Positions 1 to 9,359 are shown, counted from the stretch's first letter. The stretch is DNA of 64,000 nt from Mucilaginibacter galii (GCF_014635825.1 NZ_BMDO01000011.1:1-64000), one strand, 5' to 3'. Numbers and translations are program-made. Notes: generated by a model not told the origin, from the sequence alone.

Positions 1-313
1 CATTGTAAAATGTTTTGTTTTAATCCAGACTCTACTTTACTTAAAAATAGAAATCTGTTTTTCGATAGACCAGAAACGGCCTATCATTGTATCTTTATAC
101 AGTATTCTCAAGTAACTCTAAATCCCCATGTTTCCCTTATTGGAAAGAAAACATTTCGTTTCTCTTTTCTTTTCAGCAGTTCCGATATCTCTATCTCACT
201 ACTACGCTACATGTTACTTCTTAAAGAACTTTCATCGCCTCGCCTCACGGTTTAGCTTTTATGTTATCAGCCGTTGCGGCTGTAAACTTTTGTTTTTGTT
301 TCCCTTTTGATTG
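1..313 (-). other. rRNA operon leader, 16S gene just beyond left edge
   Basis: Read on the minus strand, this stretch starts after a TACCTTTG promoter box and ends in ACATTTTACAATG at the window edge. That ending is what normally stands immediately before the 16S start GAGAGTTTGATC in Sphingobacteriaceae. It has no credible gene: the short open frames on the plus strand here have no family features. An AGTTCTTTAAG element (minus, 218-230) resembles a boxA antitermination site. I infer that this is the transcribed spacer upstream of 16S, and that rRNA processing and antitermination signals lie in it. The 16S gene itself is not visible, so the call rests on the leader sequence and the promoters. 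Confidence 0.8.
218..230 (-). promoter_or_regulatory. boxA-like antitermination element
   Basis: The minus strand reads AGTTCTTTAAGAA, close to the rrn boxA core TGCTCTTTAA that loads NusB/NusE. It sits about 90 nt after the proximal promoter inside the rRNA leader, where such sites normally occur. The assignment is by similarity and position only. Confidence 0.45.
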
Positions 314-319
314 GGAGTG

Positions 320-350
320 CAAAGGTAAGTTTTAATTTCGTTTCTCCAAA
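320..350 (-). promoter_or_regulatory. rRNA operon promoter, proximal (P3)
   Basis: On the minus strand a TTTG (-33 element, 347-350) is followed after exactly 19 nt by TACCTTTG (-7 element, 320-327). Both match the Bacteroidota housekeeping sigma consensus TTTG...TAnnTTTG. It reads into the rRNA leader. The tRNA-Gln promoter in this window has the same 19-nt spacing. Confidence 0.8.
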
Positions 351-465
351 TTTTATTTGAAGATTTTTTATTTTTAATTTTCTCGTTTTTATACTCAAAA
401 ATTCAACTTTAAACCTCGCTTTTCTAAGAACTTATTTTCCGTCAGACTCGTTCGTCTTGGGGATG

Positions 466-497
466 CAAAGATGCAACTTTTTCACTATTCGTGTCAA
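466..497 (-). promoter_or_regulatory. rRNA operon promoter, middle (P2)
   Basis: The minus strand has TTG at 495-497, 21 nt of spacer, then CATCTTTG at 466-473, one base from TAnnTTTG. It reads toward the rRNA leader in tandem with the promoters on either side. It is weaker than its neighbours by consensus match. Confidence 0.5.
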
Positions 498-566
498 GTG
501 TTATTTTCACTTTTTTTTACGGCTCTTAAAACTTCAAATAACAACCTGCTGTCTATTGCAGGGCTT

Positions 567-599
567 CAAATATAGGTACATTTTTTTCTTTCAGCCAAA
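567..599 (-). promoter_or_regulatory. rRNA operon promoter, distal (P1)
   Basis: The minus strand has TTTG at 596-599, a 21-nt spacer, and TATATTTG at 567-574, a full match to the Bacteroidota consensus. It would be the most upstream of three tandem promoters. The 351-704 stretch otherwise holds no gene and separates the rRNA operon from the divergent methyltransferase gene. Confidence 0.6.
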
Positions 600-704
600 T
601 TGTTTTGAAATTTTATCAATTTCTATATAACAGGTTATATAAAAGGCAGTTCATTATAAATATCACAATTAAACAACATTAATTTAACCTGCTTTGATAA
701 TATG

Positions 705-712
705 TATCTTTG
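705..712 (+). promoter_or_regulatory. -7 box for RNA methyltransferase gene, possibly leaderless
   Basis: TATCTTTG matches TAnnTTTG exactly and ends 7 nt before the ATG at 719. Transcription should start at or next to the A of that ATG, so the mRNA may have no leader. No well-spaced -33 TTTG is visible. Confidence 0.5.
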
Positions 713-718
713 ATATAC

Positions 719-2131
719 ATGACTAACGATATTCATTTCCCTAAAGGATTTATTGATTCTTTGCATAACGTACCTGGTTTTAATGCCGAAACATTCACAA
801 CTACACATCAAAATAGCAATACACCTACCTCGGTAAGGGTTAATCCATACAAACCTGCGCCTTTTAATCATACACAGCCGGTGCCTTGGTGCAACAGCGG
901 TTTGTATTTAGATAGTCGCCCTTCTTTCACTTTCGATCCACTTTTTCATGCCGGCTGCTATTATGTACAGGAAGCATCGTCAATGTTTATTGACCATATT
1001 TTGCGCCACGTATATAATAAGGACTATGGACCTGTTAAAGTGCTTGATCTTTGTGCCGCGCCCGGTGGCAAAAGTACACTGATAAGTTCGGCCCTGGCAG
1101 ATGAGGATTTGTTAGTGGCAAACGAGATCATTAAAACCAGGGTACCTATATTAACAGACAACCTGAACCGCTGGGGTCGCACTAACGTAGTGGTTAGCAA
1201 TAACGACCCTAAGTCTTTTGCCCGGCTAAAAGGTTTCTTTGACATTATAGTAATTGATGCTCCCTGCTCAGGTTCGGGCATGTTTAGAAAAGACCCTGCT
1301 GCTATGGATGAATGGAGTGAAGGCAATGTGGCTTTATGCCAGCAGCGGCAGGAACGGATACTTGCCGACGTTTATCCGGCTTTAACAGAAGATGGTTACC
1401 TCATTTATTCTACCTGCTCTTACTCTTACGAGGAAGACGAGGCGGTACTAGATTGGCTTTGCGAAGAGTTTGAACTGGAAACGGTACAAATTCCTGTACA
1501 AACTGAATGGGGAATTATAGAAAGCCAGTCGGCCACGCATAAAGCATGGGGTTACCGCTTTTACCCCGACAAGCTAAAGGGCGAAGGCTTGTTTGCTGCC
1601 TGTTTGCGCAAGCGCGAAAATACCGGCCAATTGCAAAGCTTTCGTGCTAAAAATTCGCCTAAACCTAATTATAAGGAGATAGATCTGTTGAAGCCTTATG
1701 TAAACTGCTCCGCCGATCTGTACTTTTTCAAACTAAATGAGGATTGGCTGGCCATTAATAAGCATCACCGTGATAGCTTGGAAACGCTGCAGCATTTTTT
1801 ATACCTCAAAAAATCGGGCGTGCGTTTAGGCAAGTTGGCAGGTAAAGAACTTATACCCGACCATGAATTGGCCATTTGTTTGATGCTTAATAAGGATGCC
1901 TTCAATCAAATAGAACTTACCTACGACCAAGCTATTGCTTACCTGCGTCGGGATAATATTGAAGATTTAAACATTGATACTAAAGGCTGGGGACTGATGT
2001 GCTACCAGGGCTATCCCTTAGGATGGGCCAAATTGCTACCTAACAGGATAAATAATTACTATCCTAAAGAGATCAGAATCATGAGTCAAAAACAGAGTCA
2101 AGAACCAGGAACCAAGAGCCAAGACATGTAA
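719..2131 (+). CDS. RsmF/NOL1-NOP2-Sun family rRNA/tRNA cytosine-C5 methyltransferase
   Basis: This enzyme transfers a methyl group from SAM to C5 of a cytosine in rRNA or tRNA. The SAM-binding motif DLCAAPGGKS is at residues 110-119. The two cysteine motifs of the RNA m5C family are DAPCSGSGMFRKDP (180-193, Cys183) and STCS (231-234, Cys233). Residues ~290-455 form the RsmF-type C-terminal RNA-binding part. I take ATG 719 rather than the TTG at 710, because 710 lies inside the -7 box. The last ~15 residues (about 2082-2128) are encoded by a CAAGAGTCAAG-type dispersed repeat, so the native C terminus was probably different. The exact RNA target cannot be told from sequence. Confidence 0.9.
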   Translation: MTNDIHFPKGFIDSLHNVPGFNAETFTTTHQNSNTPTSVRVNPYKPAPFNHTQPVPWCNSGLYLDSRPSFTFDPLFHAGCYYVQEASSMFIDHILRHVYNKDYGPVKVLDLCAAPGGKSTLISSALADEDLLVANEIIKTRVPILTDNLNRWGRTNVVVSNNDPKSFARLKGFFDIIVIDAPCSGSGMFRKDPAAMDEWSEGNVALCQQRQERILADVYPALTEDGYLIYSTCSYSYEEDEAVLDWLCEEFELETVQIPVQTEWGIIESQSATHKAWGYRFYPDKLKGEGLFAACLRKRENTGQLQSFRAKNSPKPNYKEIDLLKPYVNCSADLYFFKLNEDWLAINKHHRDSLETLQHFLYLKKSGVRLGKLAGKELIPDHELAICLMLNKDAFNQIELTYDQAIAYLRRDNIEDLNIDTKGWGLMCYQGYPLGWAKLLPNRINNYYPKEIRIMSQKQSQEPGTKSQDM

Positions 2132-2175
2132 TTAAATCCTTACCAACGGTTCCTGTCTTACTAATGACCCCTTTT

Positions 2176-2547
2176 TTAATATTCTCCTGTAGATAACATC
2201 ACCAGCGTACAAGCCGACAGCGTTTCTATTCCCCGCTCCTTGGCCAGTCGGCGCAATTCGTCGTTCTCGGTTCCGGGATTAAAGATGATACGTTTAGGGT
2301 TAGTGGCCAAGATATAATCATATAAAGGTGGCTGGTGTTGCGGACCTATATATAAGGTAATGGTATCTATATCGGTATGCACCTCTTCGGCTTTCTCAAT
2401 TTCAACGCCGGCTACCTCTCCTTTTTTAATACCTATATTAATAATAGGATGCCCGGTACGCACCAAGCGGTTGGCGGCCAGGTAGGCGTAACGGCTGCTA
2501 TCGGGCGTGGCGCCAAGTATGAGGGTTTTCTTTTCTTTAACTAACAT
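2176..2547 (-). CDS. CoA-binding domain protein (YccU-like)
   Basis: This is a 123-residue single-domain Rossmann protein of the CoA_binding_2 family. The N-terminal KTLILGATPDSSRYAY is the nucleotide-binding turn, and the C-terminal FNPGTENDEL matches the family's conserved NPG(x)E segment. Its length is usual for the family. The start overlaps the end of the DinB gene upstream by 11 nt, which suggests co-translation. The family binds CoA in structures, but its physiological role is unsettled. No enzymatic residues can be claimed. Confidence 0.8.
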   Translation of the reverse strand: MLVKEKKTLILGATPDSSRYAYLAANRLVRTGHPIINIGIKKGEVAGVEIEKAEEVHTDIDTITLYIGPQHQPPLYDYILATNPKRIIFNPGTENDELRRLAKERGIETLSACTLVMLSTGEY

Positions 2548-3022
2548 GGTTCATTCGGTTTAATAACGCTATTTGGCCTGCATGATATATTTGATGCTGA
2601 ATAAATCCGTAAACCAACTCTTTATAAGTGGTTACCGGCTCGTTAAGCTCACGCTGATCATTGATCAATTCATCCCAACGCTCGTTGGGTAAAGCCTGCA
2701 TGGCTTTGATCAAATTACTGTTGGCCTCATCTAAATCTATAACCAACTGGTGCCAGCTTTGTTCGCCGGGGAGTGATGGCTCGGGCCAATCGCCACGGGC
2801 AGGCTCGGCAGCAGGGTTTCCTTGCAAGCGGCTAATTACCTCTTCGGTCCAGCCGGTCATGTGTACTATGATATGTGCTATGCTGTGAACGGAGCCTGGC
2901 GGCTTATTAAAAGCAGCCTGCCAGCTACCTTCGGTAATAATTTCGCTGATGGGGTTACCATACCAAGGCCTGCCCACAAAGGCAGTTTCCAATTCGTATT
3001 GAAGTTGTTGTGCGGTTGTCAT
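2537..3022 (-). CDS. DinB family protein
   Basis: This 161-residue protein is predicted to be a four-helix bundle of the DinB/YfiT type, a family that holds a metal with three histidines. Candidate ligands are His in the SIAHIIVHMTGW helix (about 45-56) and the HQIYHAGQIALL segment near residues 140-152. The latter is the hallmark C-terminal helix of DinB proteins. Members are often thiol-dependent transferases that use bacillithiol or mycothiol. The genome makes bacillithiol (bshC in this window), so such a role is possible here but is inference. It is first in a two-gene unit with the CoA-binding protein. Confidence 0.85.
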   Translation of the reverse strand: MTTAQQLQYELETAFVGRPWYGNPISEIITEGSWQAAFNKPPGSVHSIAHIIVHMTGWTEEVISRLQGNPAAEPARGDWPEPSLPGEQSWHQLVIDLDEANSNLIKAMQALPNERWDELINDQRELNEPVTTYKELVYGFIQHQIYHAGQIALLNRMNHVS

Positions 3023-3189
3023 GGTTTATATAGTACAATTATAATTCCATTTGGGCATAAGGTGTAACTAAATTACAGCTGATTTATCTATATCAAAAAC
3101 GCATTAAAACTTTTATCAACTATTTTAAAATGTTTTTTAAGCACAATCGTCTGCACTTGTAAATACATCATACATTGAATACTGCTCTA

Positions 3190-3756
3190 ATGCCCCAAGA
3201 TAGAAACAGCTTTACTCTGAAAGCCATCAAAGAATATGGCAGGAGCTTGCTGTCTTTCATAAGGCGGCGGGTGAAGAACGATGCCGATGCCGAAGACATA
3301 CTGCAGGATGTTTGGTATCAGTTGAGTTCGGTGGTCAACTCATCGCCGGTTGAACAAACCGGTGCCTGGCTGTACCGTGTGGCCCGTAATAAAATTACCG
3401 ATAGATACCGCAAGCATAGCGAATGGCTGCTTGATGACCTACTGCTTAACAGTGCAGATGGTGATAATGAAAACGATACGGCCGATTTAGGCACTATTAT
3501 GCTGAGTGAAACCAACACACCTGAAACGGAGTATTTGCGGAACCTTTTTTGGGAAGAGCTTTTTGTAGCCTTAGACGAACTTCCTCTTGATCAAAAGCAA
3601 GTATTTGTATGGCAGGAACTGGAGAACCAAAGCTTTGAAGAGATTGCCCGGCATACCGGTGTTAACATTAATACGCTGGTGTCGCGAAAGCGCTATGCGG
3701 TACTTCACCTGCGCAGGCGGCTCAAAGAGTTGTATGATGATATAGCAAACTACTAA
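3190..3756 (+). CDS. ECF-type RNA polymerase sigma factor
   Basis: This is a sigma-70 family factor with only regions 2 and 4. Region 2 is the segment with DAEDILQDVWYQL (core binding, about residues 33-45) and the GAWLYRVARNKITDRYRK helix (-10 recognition). Region 4 is at the C terminus, with LDQKQVFVWQELENQSFEEIA followed by TGVNINTLVSRKRYAVLHLR as the helix-turn-helix. I use ATG 3190; a TTG at 3175 would add five residues. The downstream gene is a small membrane protein 15 nt away, which could be a regulator or target of this factor. No recognised anti-sigma domain is present. Confidence 0.9.
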   Translation: MPQDRNSFTLKAIKEYGRSLLSFIRRRVKNDADAEDILQDVWYQLSSVVNSSPVEQTGAWLYRVARNKITDRYRKHSEWLLDDLLLNSADGDNENDTADLGTIMLSETNTPETEYLRNLFWEELFVALDELPLDQKQVFVWQELENQSFEEIARHTGVNINTLVSRKRYAVLHLRRRLKELYDDIANY

Positions 3757-3770
3757 AAAAAAACAACATC

Positions 3771-4160
3771 ATGAAAAGACGAATTTGGGCAAGCCCCTAC
3801 CGGTTTATATTTATCCCCATTATTGCAGCAGCATTCTTATCGCTCGTTAGCTTTATTGTAATGCAGCTTTGGAACAACCTGCTGCCGGCAATCCTGCATG
3901 TAAGTGTCATTACCTTTTGGCAGGCCATGGGCATATTTATATTATGTAAGATCCTTTTTGGCTTTGGACGCCCGGGCCGCTTTGGTGGTGGTGCTCCCTG
4001 GATGCGCGGACGTATGGCCGAACGCTTTAAAAACATGAGCCCCGAAGAACAGGCGCATTTTAAGGAACAATTTGGCCACCGCATGTGCCGCGACCGTAAG
4101 CCTTTTGGCCGCCGCGAATGGTTTGATGAAAGCAAGCCGGAGGAGAAATCAGCTGAATAA
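3771..4160 (+). CDS. small membrane protein, partner of ECF sigma factor
   Basis: The 129-residue product has two predicted membrane helices, about residues 9-31 and 40-62. A glycine/arginine-rich linker (GRPGRFGGG) and a soluble basic tail follow; the tail contains MSPEEQAHFKEQFGHRMC, which resembles the helical, metal- or protein-binding tails seen in many ECF-linked small proteins. It is 14 nt after the sigma gene in the same direction, so the two are almost certainly one operon. I do not recognise a named family. A role as membrane-bound regulator of the sigma factor is only inferred from position. Confidence 0.75.
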   Translation: MKRRIWASPYRFIFIPIIAAAFLSLVSFIVMQLWNNLLPAILHVSVITFWQAMGIFILCKILFGFGRPGRFGGGAPWMRGRMAERFKNMSPEEQAHFKEQFGHRMCRDRKPFGRREWFDESKPEEKSAE

Positions 4161-4198
4161 GGTTTTAATTCCCTTAAAGAGGTGCTGGTGATGGTGGT

Positions 4199-4271
4199 CC
4201 GAAGGAGGGGCGAGTTATAAAAACTTGAATGGTTTAATGACCCACCCCTACCCCTCCGAGGAGGGGATTGA
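4199..4271. repeat. GGAGGGG/CCCCTCC inverted repeat between convergent genes
   Basis: A GAAGGAGGGGCGAG segment and a CCCACCCCTACCCCTCCGAG...GGGGATTG segment lie between the small membrane protein gene and the convergent oxidoreductase gene. It is a degenerate member of the G/C-run inverted-repeat family seen at several other intergenic sites in the window. Confidence 0.5.
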
Positions 4272-4282
4272 TAAAATATATC

Positions 4283-5833
<1,551 letters not shown>

Positions 5834-5865
5834 TGTATATTGCCGGGTTTTTATCCTGGATGATG

Positions 5866-5873
5866 CAAAGATA
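5866..5873 (-). promoter_or_regulatory. -7 promoter box for FAD dehydrogenase gene
   Basis: The minus strand reads TATCTTTG, a perfect TAnnTTTG. Transcription would start near 5859, giving a leader of about 26 nt to ATG 5833. It supports the shorter start. No clear -33 TTTG lies at the usual distance. Confidence 0.55.
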
Positions 5874-6029
5874 CGCAATGTTGTGCAGGGTTGAAAAAGT
5901 GTTCGTGCGTGCACTTTTATTGTACGTTAGCGAACAGTTCACGAGCAGTAAAAAAACTCAACTATCTAAATATCAATTCATTACTTATTTGGTTCCAACT
6001 TTGGCATAGGTGTATCAAATACAGAAATC

Positions 6030-6590
6030 ATGATTACCGAACAAAGCTTGAATCGAATATGGGAAGGTTGCCTGCAACAGGAACGCAAGTCGCAAGAGAT
6101 GCTGTACAAAGCCCTGTCGCCCCGCATGTTAGCTGCTTGCATGCGCTATGCCACCGACCGCGACGAAGCCCAAGACATCATGCAGGAAGGTTTTATTAAA
6201 GTGTTTACCCAAATGCAACGCTACCGAGGCGAAGGCAGCCTGGAAGGCTGGATTCGCCGTATTATGGTAACTACGGCCATATCGCGCTACCGCAAACGGA
6301 AGCCCATGGTATTGACCGATGAACTGCCCGAAGGTGTAATATTGCACATGAGCTACAACGACAGTAGTTTGGAAACCAAAGAGTTACTATCCATGATAGA
6401 GCAGTTACCGTCCACTTACCGCCATGTATTTAACCTGTATGCCATTGAGGGTTACTCGCACCAGGAAATTGGCGAATCTTTAGGTATCAGCGAGTTATTA
6501 TCACGTACCACTTTGCACCGTGCTCGCGGCGTTTTGAAAGATAAACTGAACCGGCTAGAAAACAGGGAGCGATTATGCATGGCTTGTTAA
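6030..6590 (+). CDS. ECF-type RNA polymerase sigma factor
   Basis: This is a 186-residue sigma-70 family factor. Region 2 contains CMRYATDRDEAQDIMQEGFIKVF (core binding, about residues 37-59) and EGSLEGWIRRIMVTTAISRYRKRK (-10 reading). Region 4 contains LPSTYRHVFNLYAIEGYSHQEIGESLGIS followed by a TTLHRARGVLKDKL recognition helix. No anti-sigma gene follows: the next reading frame is the broken lipoprotein gene. It is close to the Bacteroidota ECF factors that act without a dedicated membrane anti-sigma partner. The two ECF genes of this region share only the general family layout. Confidence 0.9.
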   Translation: MITEQSLNRIWEGCLQQERKSQEMLYKALSPRMLAACMRYATDRDEAQDIMQEGFIKVFTQMQRYRGEGSLEGWIRRIMVTTAISRYRKRKPMVLTDELPEGVILHMSYNDSSLETKELLSMIEQLPSTYRHVFNLYAIEGYSHQEIGESLGISELLSRTTLHRARGVLKDKLNRLENRERLCMAC

Positions 6591-6733
6591 AGCGGTTTAA
6601 CGACATTTAACCGTTCATAATCTTTCATTAAATTAGATAATTCTTCAAAAAACACTCAAAAATCCTCATAAAACTTCAGGGTGTAATAAACGTTGTATTG
6701 CTGACTACTTTACCAGCCGTTAACCCACATTTT

Positions 6734-7419
6734 ATGTCGATGCCCAAACACCTCATCCTCCTGTTATTGCTCCCGGTCCTGTTAATATTCTGTAAAGAAA
6801 AAACTCCGCCGCGCATAGACCTTGCTAAACTTAACCTCAATGAAAAGGTGCGAACGCTGATACATTACCACAATAGAGTTTGGGCTGGTGTAAACACCGT
6901 TGGAACCTACCAGCCATTGTGGTAGAGGTGAGGCCGAGCAGCACTTACAGCTTCAACGGTATTCCGTTAGATAGCACGGAGGTTATATTTCAGTTAAACT
7001 CCCCTACCTTTCGTAAAGATACCAGCATGCACAATGGCGTAGGCCAGTATGTTGGCACGCGCGTTAAAAGCAACCAAGCGCTGGATAGTGTGATCAATAG
7101 CTACAAGGCCGATAGTGCTATTTACGGCTATCGCATTGGTATCAAGACCGCCCAAATGCAAGCCCGCATGTTAAAAGAACTCATTAAACTTTACGGCCCA
7201 GGCACCAAAAACCCTAACACCGACCATGGCCTGTACTGGAACCTCAAAAACAAACAACGGCTCATTTTATACGCGCCCGACTACGACAGGATCATCGTAC
7301 TCAACACCAATAACTTATCTAAAACCTGCTACCAGGATAACATGAACGGCGTTATTGATCTGGGTGGCTGCAACATTGATCAATACTTTGACGAGCTGTA
7401 TTTCAGGAAGAAGTTATGA
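6734..7419 (+). pseudogene. frameshifted lipoprotein-like gene
   Basis: The first part (from ATG 6734) encodes MSMPKHLILLLLLPVLLIFC, a hydrophobic leader ending in a cysteine. The Phe before Cys makes it a poor lipobox. About 40 mature residues follow, then a stop at 6923-6925. The rest lies in the -1 frame and runs to 7419 (VVEVRPSSTYSFNG ... QYFDELYFRKKL). In that frame a stop at 6874-6876 fixes the shift to 6877-6925, consistent with one lost base. The second part has no start of its own except TTG 6880, inside the overlap. It is either a broken gene or a sequencing error. No family is recognised. Confidence 0.6.
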
Positions 7420-7535
7420 GCAGCTAAACCTAAAGATGGCACCAACCTTGAAATATCAGGTAAATTTACGCTAAGCCCCAGCGTTTTTATTGCAGCATAC
7501 GTATTGGTTTATATATACCTTTAAACCACTGAAGT

Positions 7536-7730
7536 ATGCAACCTTTACCATGGACCAAAAAATCATTACCCGAAGGCTACCGCATTACCACCTGGAAAGA
7601 CGCCGCCGGAAACGATAAATACAGCGTTTTTTGGGGCGACGACAGGTTAATGTCGTTTGCCAGCAAACAGGACGCGTTTAATTACGCCTTACTGGTTCAC
7701 GAGCAGCAACAGCAGGGCAAGCATCTATAA
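7536..7730 (+). CDS. small conserved-looking hypothetical protein (64 aa)
   Basis: A 64-residue soluble protein, rich in Trp and charged residues, contains the segment GYRITTWKDAAGNDKYSVFWGDDRL followed by a helix ending in HEQQQQGKHL. The codon use resembles neighbouring genes, and both start and stop are clean. No family is recognised. It may be a single-copy housekeeping small protein; no partner is evident, as the gene after it is on the other strand. Confidence 0.6.
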   Translation: MQPLPWTKKSLPEGYRITTWKDAAGNDKYSVFWGDDRLMSFASKQDAFNYALLVHEQQQQGKHL

Positions 7731-7788
7731 ATGATGACAATCAAGAGGATAGATGATTGCACATGATAACAGATACCGCTGCATGCCC

Positions 7789-8040
7789 CTAAGGCTGCAA
7801 GCTTTCCAGCTTTTGGGCAATGGCCTGCAGCAAACCTATCTCCAGTTTATTATCCTTGCTGTTTACCTGTTCGGGGCTAATCAGGGCGCGGTAACATCCC
7901 TCCTCATCGGGCTCAAACTGCACCAGCAGGCCATCAATATCTACCGCCACCTTTTGCACATAACCGTAATTACGCACTTCGGCATCGTATTTTAACACCT
8001 CGCCTTTATAGGTCAACTCCACCAGGAAACGTTCATCCAT
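7789..8040 (-). CDS. hypothetical protein (83 aa)
   Basis: This small acidic protein starts MDERFLVELTYKGEVLKYDAEV, with an alternating strand pattern, and ends in a helix (NKLEIGLLQAIAQKLESL). Its sequence has the composition of a real protein and in-frame codon bias, while the overlapping plus-strand frame (7753-7995) looks like noise. It is convergent with the 64-residue gene. No family is recognised and no function can be given. Confidence 0.65.
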   Translation of the reverse strand: MDERFLVELTYKGEVLKYDAEVRNYGYVQKVAVDIDGLLVQFEPDEEGCYRALISPEQVNSKDNKLEIGLLQAIAQKLESLQP

Positions 8041-8157
8041 ATGGGTTAAATGCCGAATTAGGTAATTGTGTTTTGGCCTGATAACGTTTTACTGGTTCCT
8101 GTCAACATATTTTTTACCTGCTGACGCACTTAAGCCTACCAACTAACGGACTTTAAT

Positions 8158-8239
8158 GGCGTTCCCTGCGGGCCGGGTTATCCGCTCATACTGCACAAGC
8201 CTTAGCCACGTGGCCGGTATCCGCTACTACCCCTAACGC
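8158..8239 (-). repeat. Dispersed ~84 bp repeat, family A, copy 1
   Basis: On the minus strand the unit starts GCGTTAGGGGTAGTAGCGG, has AGCGGATA twice, and ends AACGCC, so the ends are mutually inverted (GGCGTT/AACGCC). The same unit recurs at 11816, 13440 and 33647. All copies are intergenic. The short minus-strand frame across it (8202-8396) is not a gene. Confidence 0.8.
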
Positions 8240-8241
8240 GG

Positions 8242-8353
8242 AAACTGTGTGAACAGGAGTTTGAAGAATTGGTAGAACTAACAGAATTGAATGCCACTAT
8301 TGCCGCAAGCGGGAAGTTTGCTGGTGAAAGTATACACCGAATGCAAGCGCCCT
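8242..8353 (+). pseudogene. possible coding remnant
   Basis: Directly after repeat copy 1, one plus-strand frame reads LCEQEFEELVELTELNATIA, then AASGKFAGESIHRMQAP and a stop at 8351-8353. It looks like the end of a helical protein, but it has no start: upstream it enters the repeat. It may be the surviving 3' end of a gene cut by the repeat. The alternative is chance. No family is recognised. Confidence 0.25.
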
Positions 8354-8365
8354 GAAAAGGAATTT

Positions 8366-8524
8366 TTAAACAATAACTAAAATAATTACCGCCCATACAG
8401 CCATGAAGAAGAAACCCGCAAAAACTTCGTCCTTATGTTTTTTAACTGTTTTGGTAATAAAGGTTAGGTAAAATACCCAGCCTAAAAATATTACTGCCAG
8501 TATTGGTGCCATTAAAGCTCTCAT
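8366..8524 (-). CDS. 52-residue two-helix membrane protein
   Basis: This short gene was found by reading the gap. It starts MRALMAPILAVIFLGWVFYL and ends FMAVWAVIILVIV. Two hydrophobic helices (about residues 5-24 and 37-52) are joined by a charged turn, TKTVKKHKDEV. The regular hydrophobic/charged layout and a TATATTTG promoter box 18 nt before the ATG support it. It is probably an inner-membrane peptide. No family or function is recognised. Confidence 0.6.
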   Translation of the reverse strand: MRALMAPILAVIFLGWVFYLTFITKTVKKHKDEVFAGFFFMAVWAVIILVIV

Positions 8525-8542
8525 TGCCTATTATTTATATAT

Positions 8543-8550
8543 CAAATATA
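8543..8550 (-). promoter_or_regulatory. -7 box for 52-residue membrane protein
   Basis: The minus strand reads TATATTTG (TAnnTTTG), ending 18 nt before the ATG at 8524. No clear -33 element is visible. Confidence 0.4.
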
Positions 8551-8713
8551 AAATGAATTTTCTTATAAATCATACTCTCTTCTGAGTTAAGCTTTTACCT
8601 TTGCACTCACCTCCGCTAACGTAGGTTTCAACCCTATTCGCTGCTACCCCAAAGTTTAAATCCCATAAGAATAGCTATGAGTGCCTTAACATACTATTTG
8701 GCCAAAAGCTATC

Positions 8714-8721
8714 TATATTTG
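8714..8721 (+). promoter_or_regulatory. -7 box for TPR gene, possibly leaderless
   Basis: TATATTTG ends 5 nt before the ATG at 8727, so transcription should start at or beside the start codon. A TTTG at 8697-8700 is only 13 nt upstream, closer than usual for a -33 element. Confidence 0.5.
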
Positions 8722-8726
8722 ACAAC

Positions 8727-9359
8727 ATGAATGCAACCACAAACAAGCCATCTGCCAAACGCCGCGCCTGGCTTACGGCTATCGTACTGGCTTTTATATT
8801 GCTGGCTGCATTGGGTTTCTATTTTGGTAATCGCTGGCTTAGCGGTAAAGCTCAGCATGAGTTGGGGATGTACTATTATAATAAAGCTACAAAAAGCCAT
8901 TTCTGGGGCGGCTCGCCCGAAACTGATATGGAAGAACTGGGCAAAGCGGCAGCCTATTTTGAACAGGCCAACGCTAAAGGCTATCACACCAAAGCCGCCT
9001 ACCTCAACATGGCGCAATATTACCAGGGCACCAGTAATTACAAACAGGAAGCGGCAGCCTACACCGGTTTACTAAAGCTCTATCCAGACAGCAGCAACTA
9101 TTATTACTACCGCGCCGGTTGCCGGCAAAGCATGAAAGATTACCAAGGTGCCCTGCAAGATTATAACGAAGCGCTAAAACACCCTGGTCTTCTTACTTAC
9201 CTTAAAGACACCTACTATATGAGGGGCGCGGTAAAATACATACTCAACCCCAAAGACAGCACTGCCGCCGAAACCGACCGGAAATTGGCCGCCAAATACA
9301 ATGAATATGGCACGGATACCTCGCCTTATAAAATCTTTTGGAAAGAAGCTGATCGTTAA
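8727..9359 (+). CDS. membrane-anchored TPR protein
   Basis: The 210-residue product has a short basic N terminus (KRRAW), one membrane helix (about 15-34, LTAIVLAFILLAALGFYFG) and a soluble domain of three or so TPR-like helix pairs. The last pairs are NMAQYYQGTSNYKQEAAAYTG, NYYYYRAGCRQSMKDYQGAL and TYYMRGAVKYILNPKDSTA. Such proteins act as scaffolds, probably facing the periplasm here. It stands alone on the plus strand, with a promoter box almost touching its start. Its partner is unknown. Confidence 0.75.
   Translation: MNATTNKPSAKRRAWLTAIVLAFILLAALGFYFGNRWLSGKAQHELGMYYYNKATKSHFWGGSPETDMEELGKAAAYFEQANAKGYHTKAAYLNMAQYYQGTSNYKQEAAAYTGLLKLYPDSSNYYYYRAGCRQSMKDYQGALQDYNEALKHPGLLTYLKDTYYMRGAVKYILNPKDSTAAETDRKLAAKYNEYGTDTSPYKIFWKEADR

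Noticed and set aside
10-310. Two short plus-strand open frames at the left edge
   Set aside because: They lie within the leader of the minus-strand rRNA operon and have no protein-like features.
8202-8396. 64-codon minus-strand frame
   Set aside because: It runs across dispersed repeat copy 1 and has low-complexity Ser/Asn content; the real short gene here is 8366-8524.
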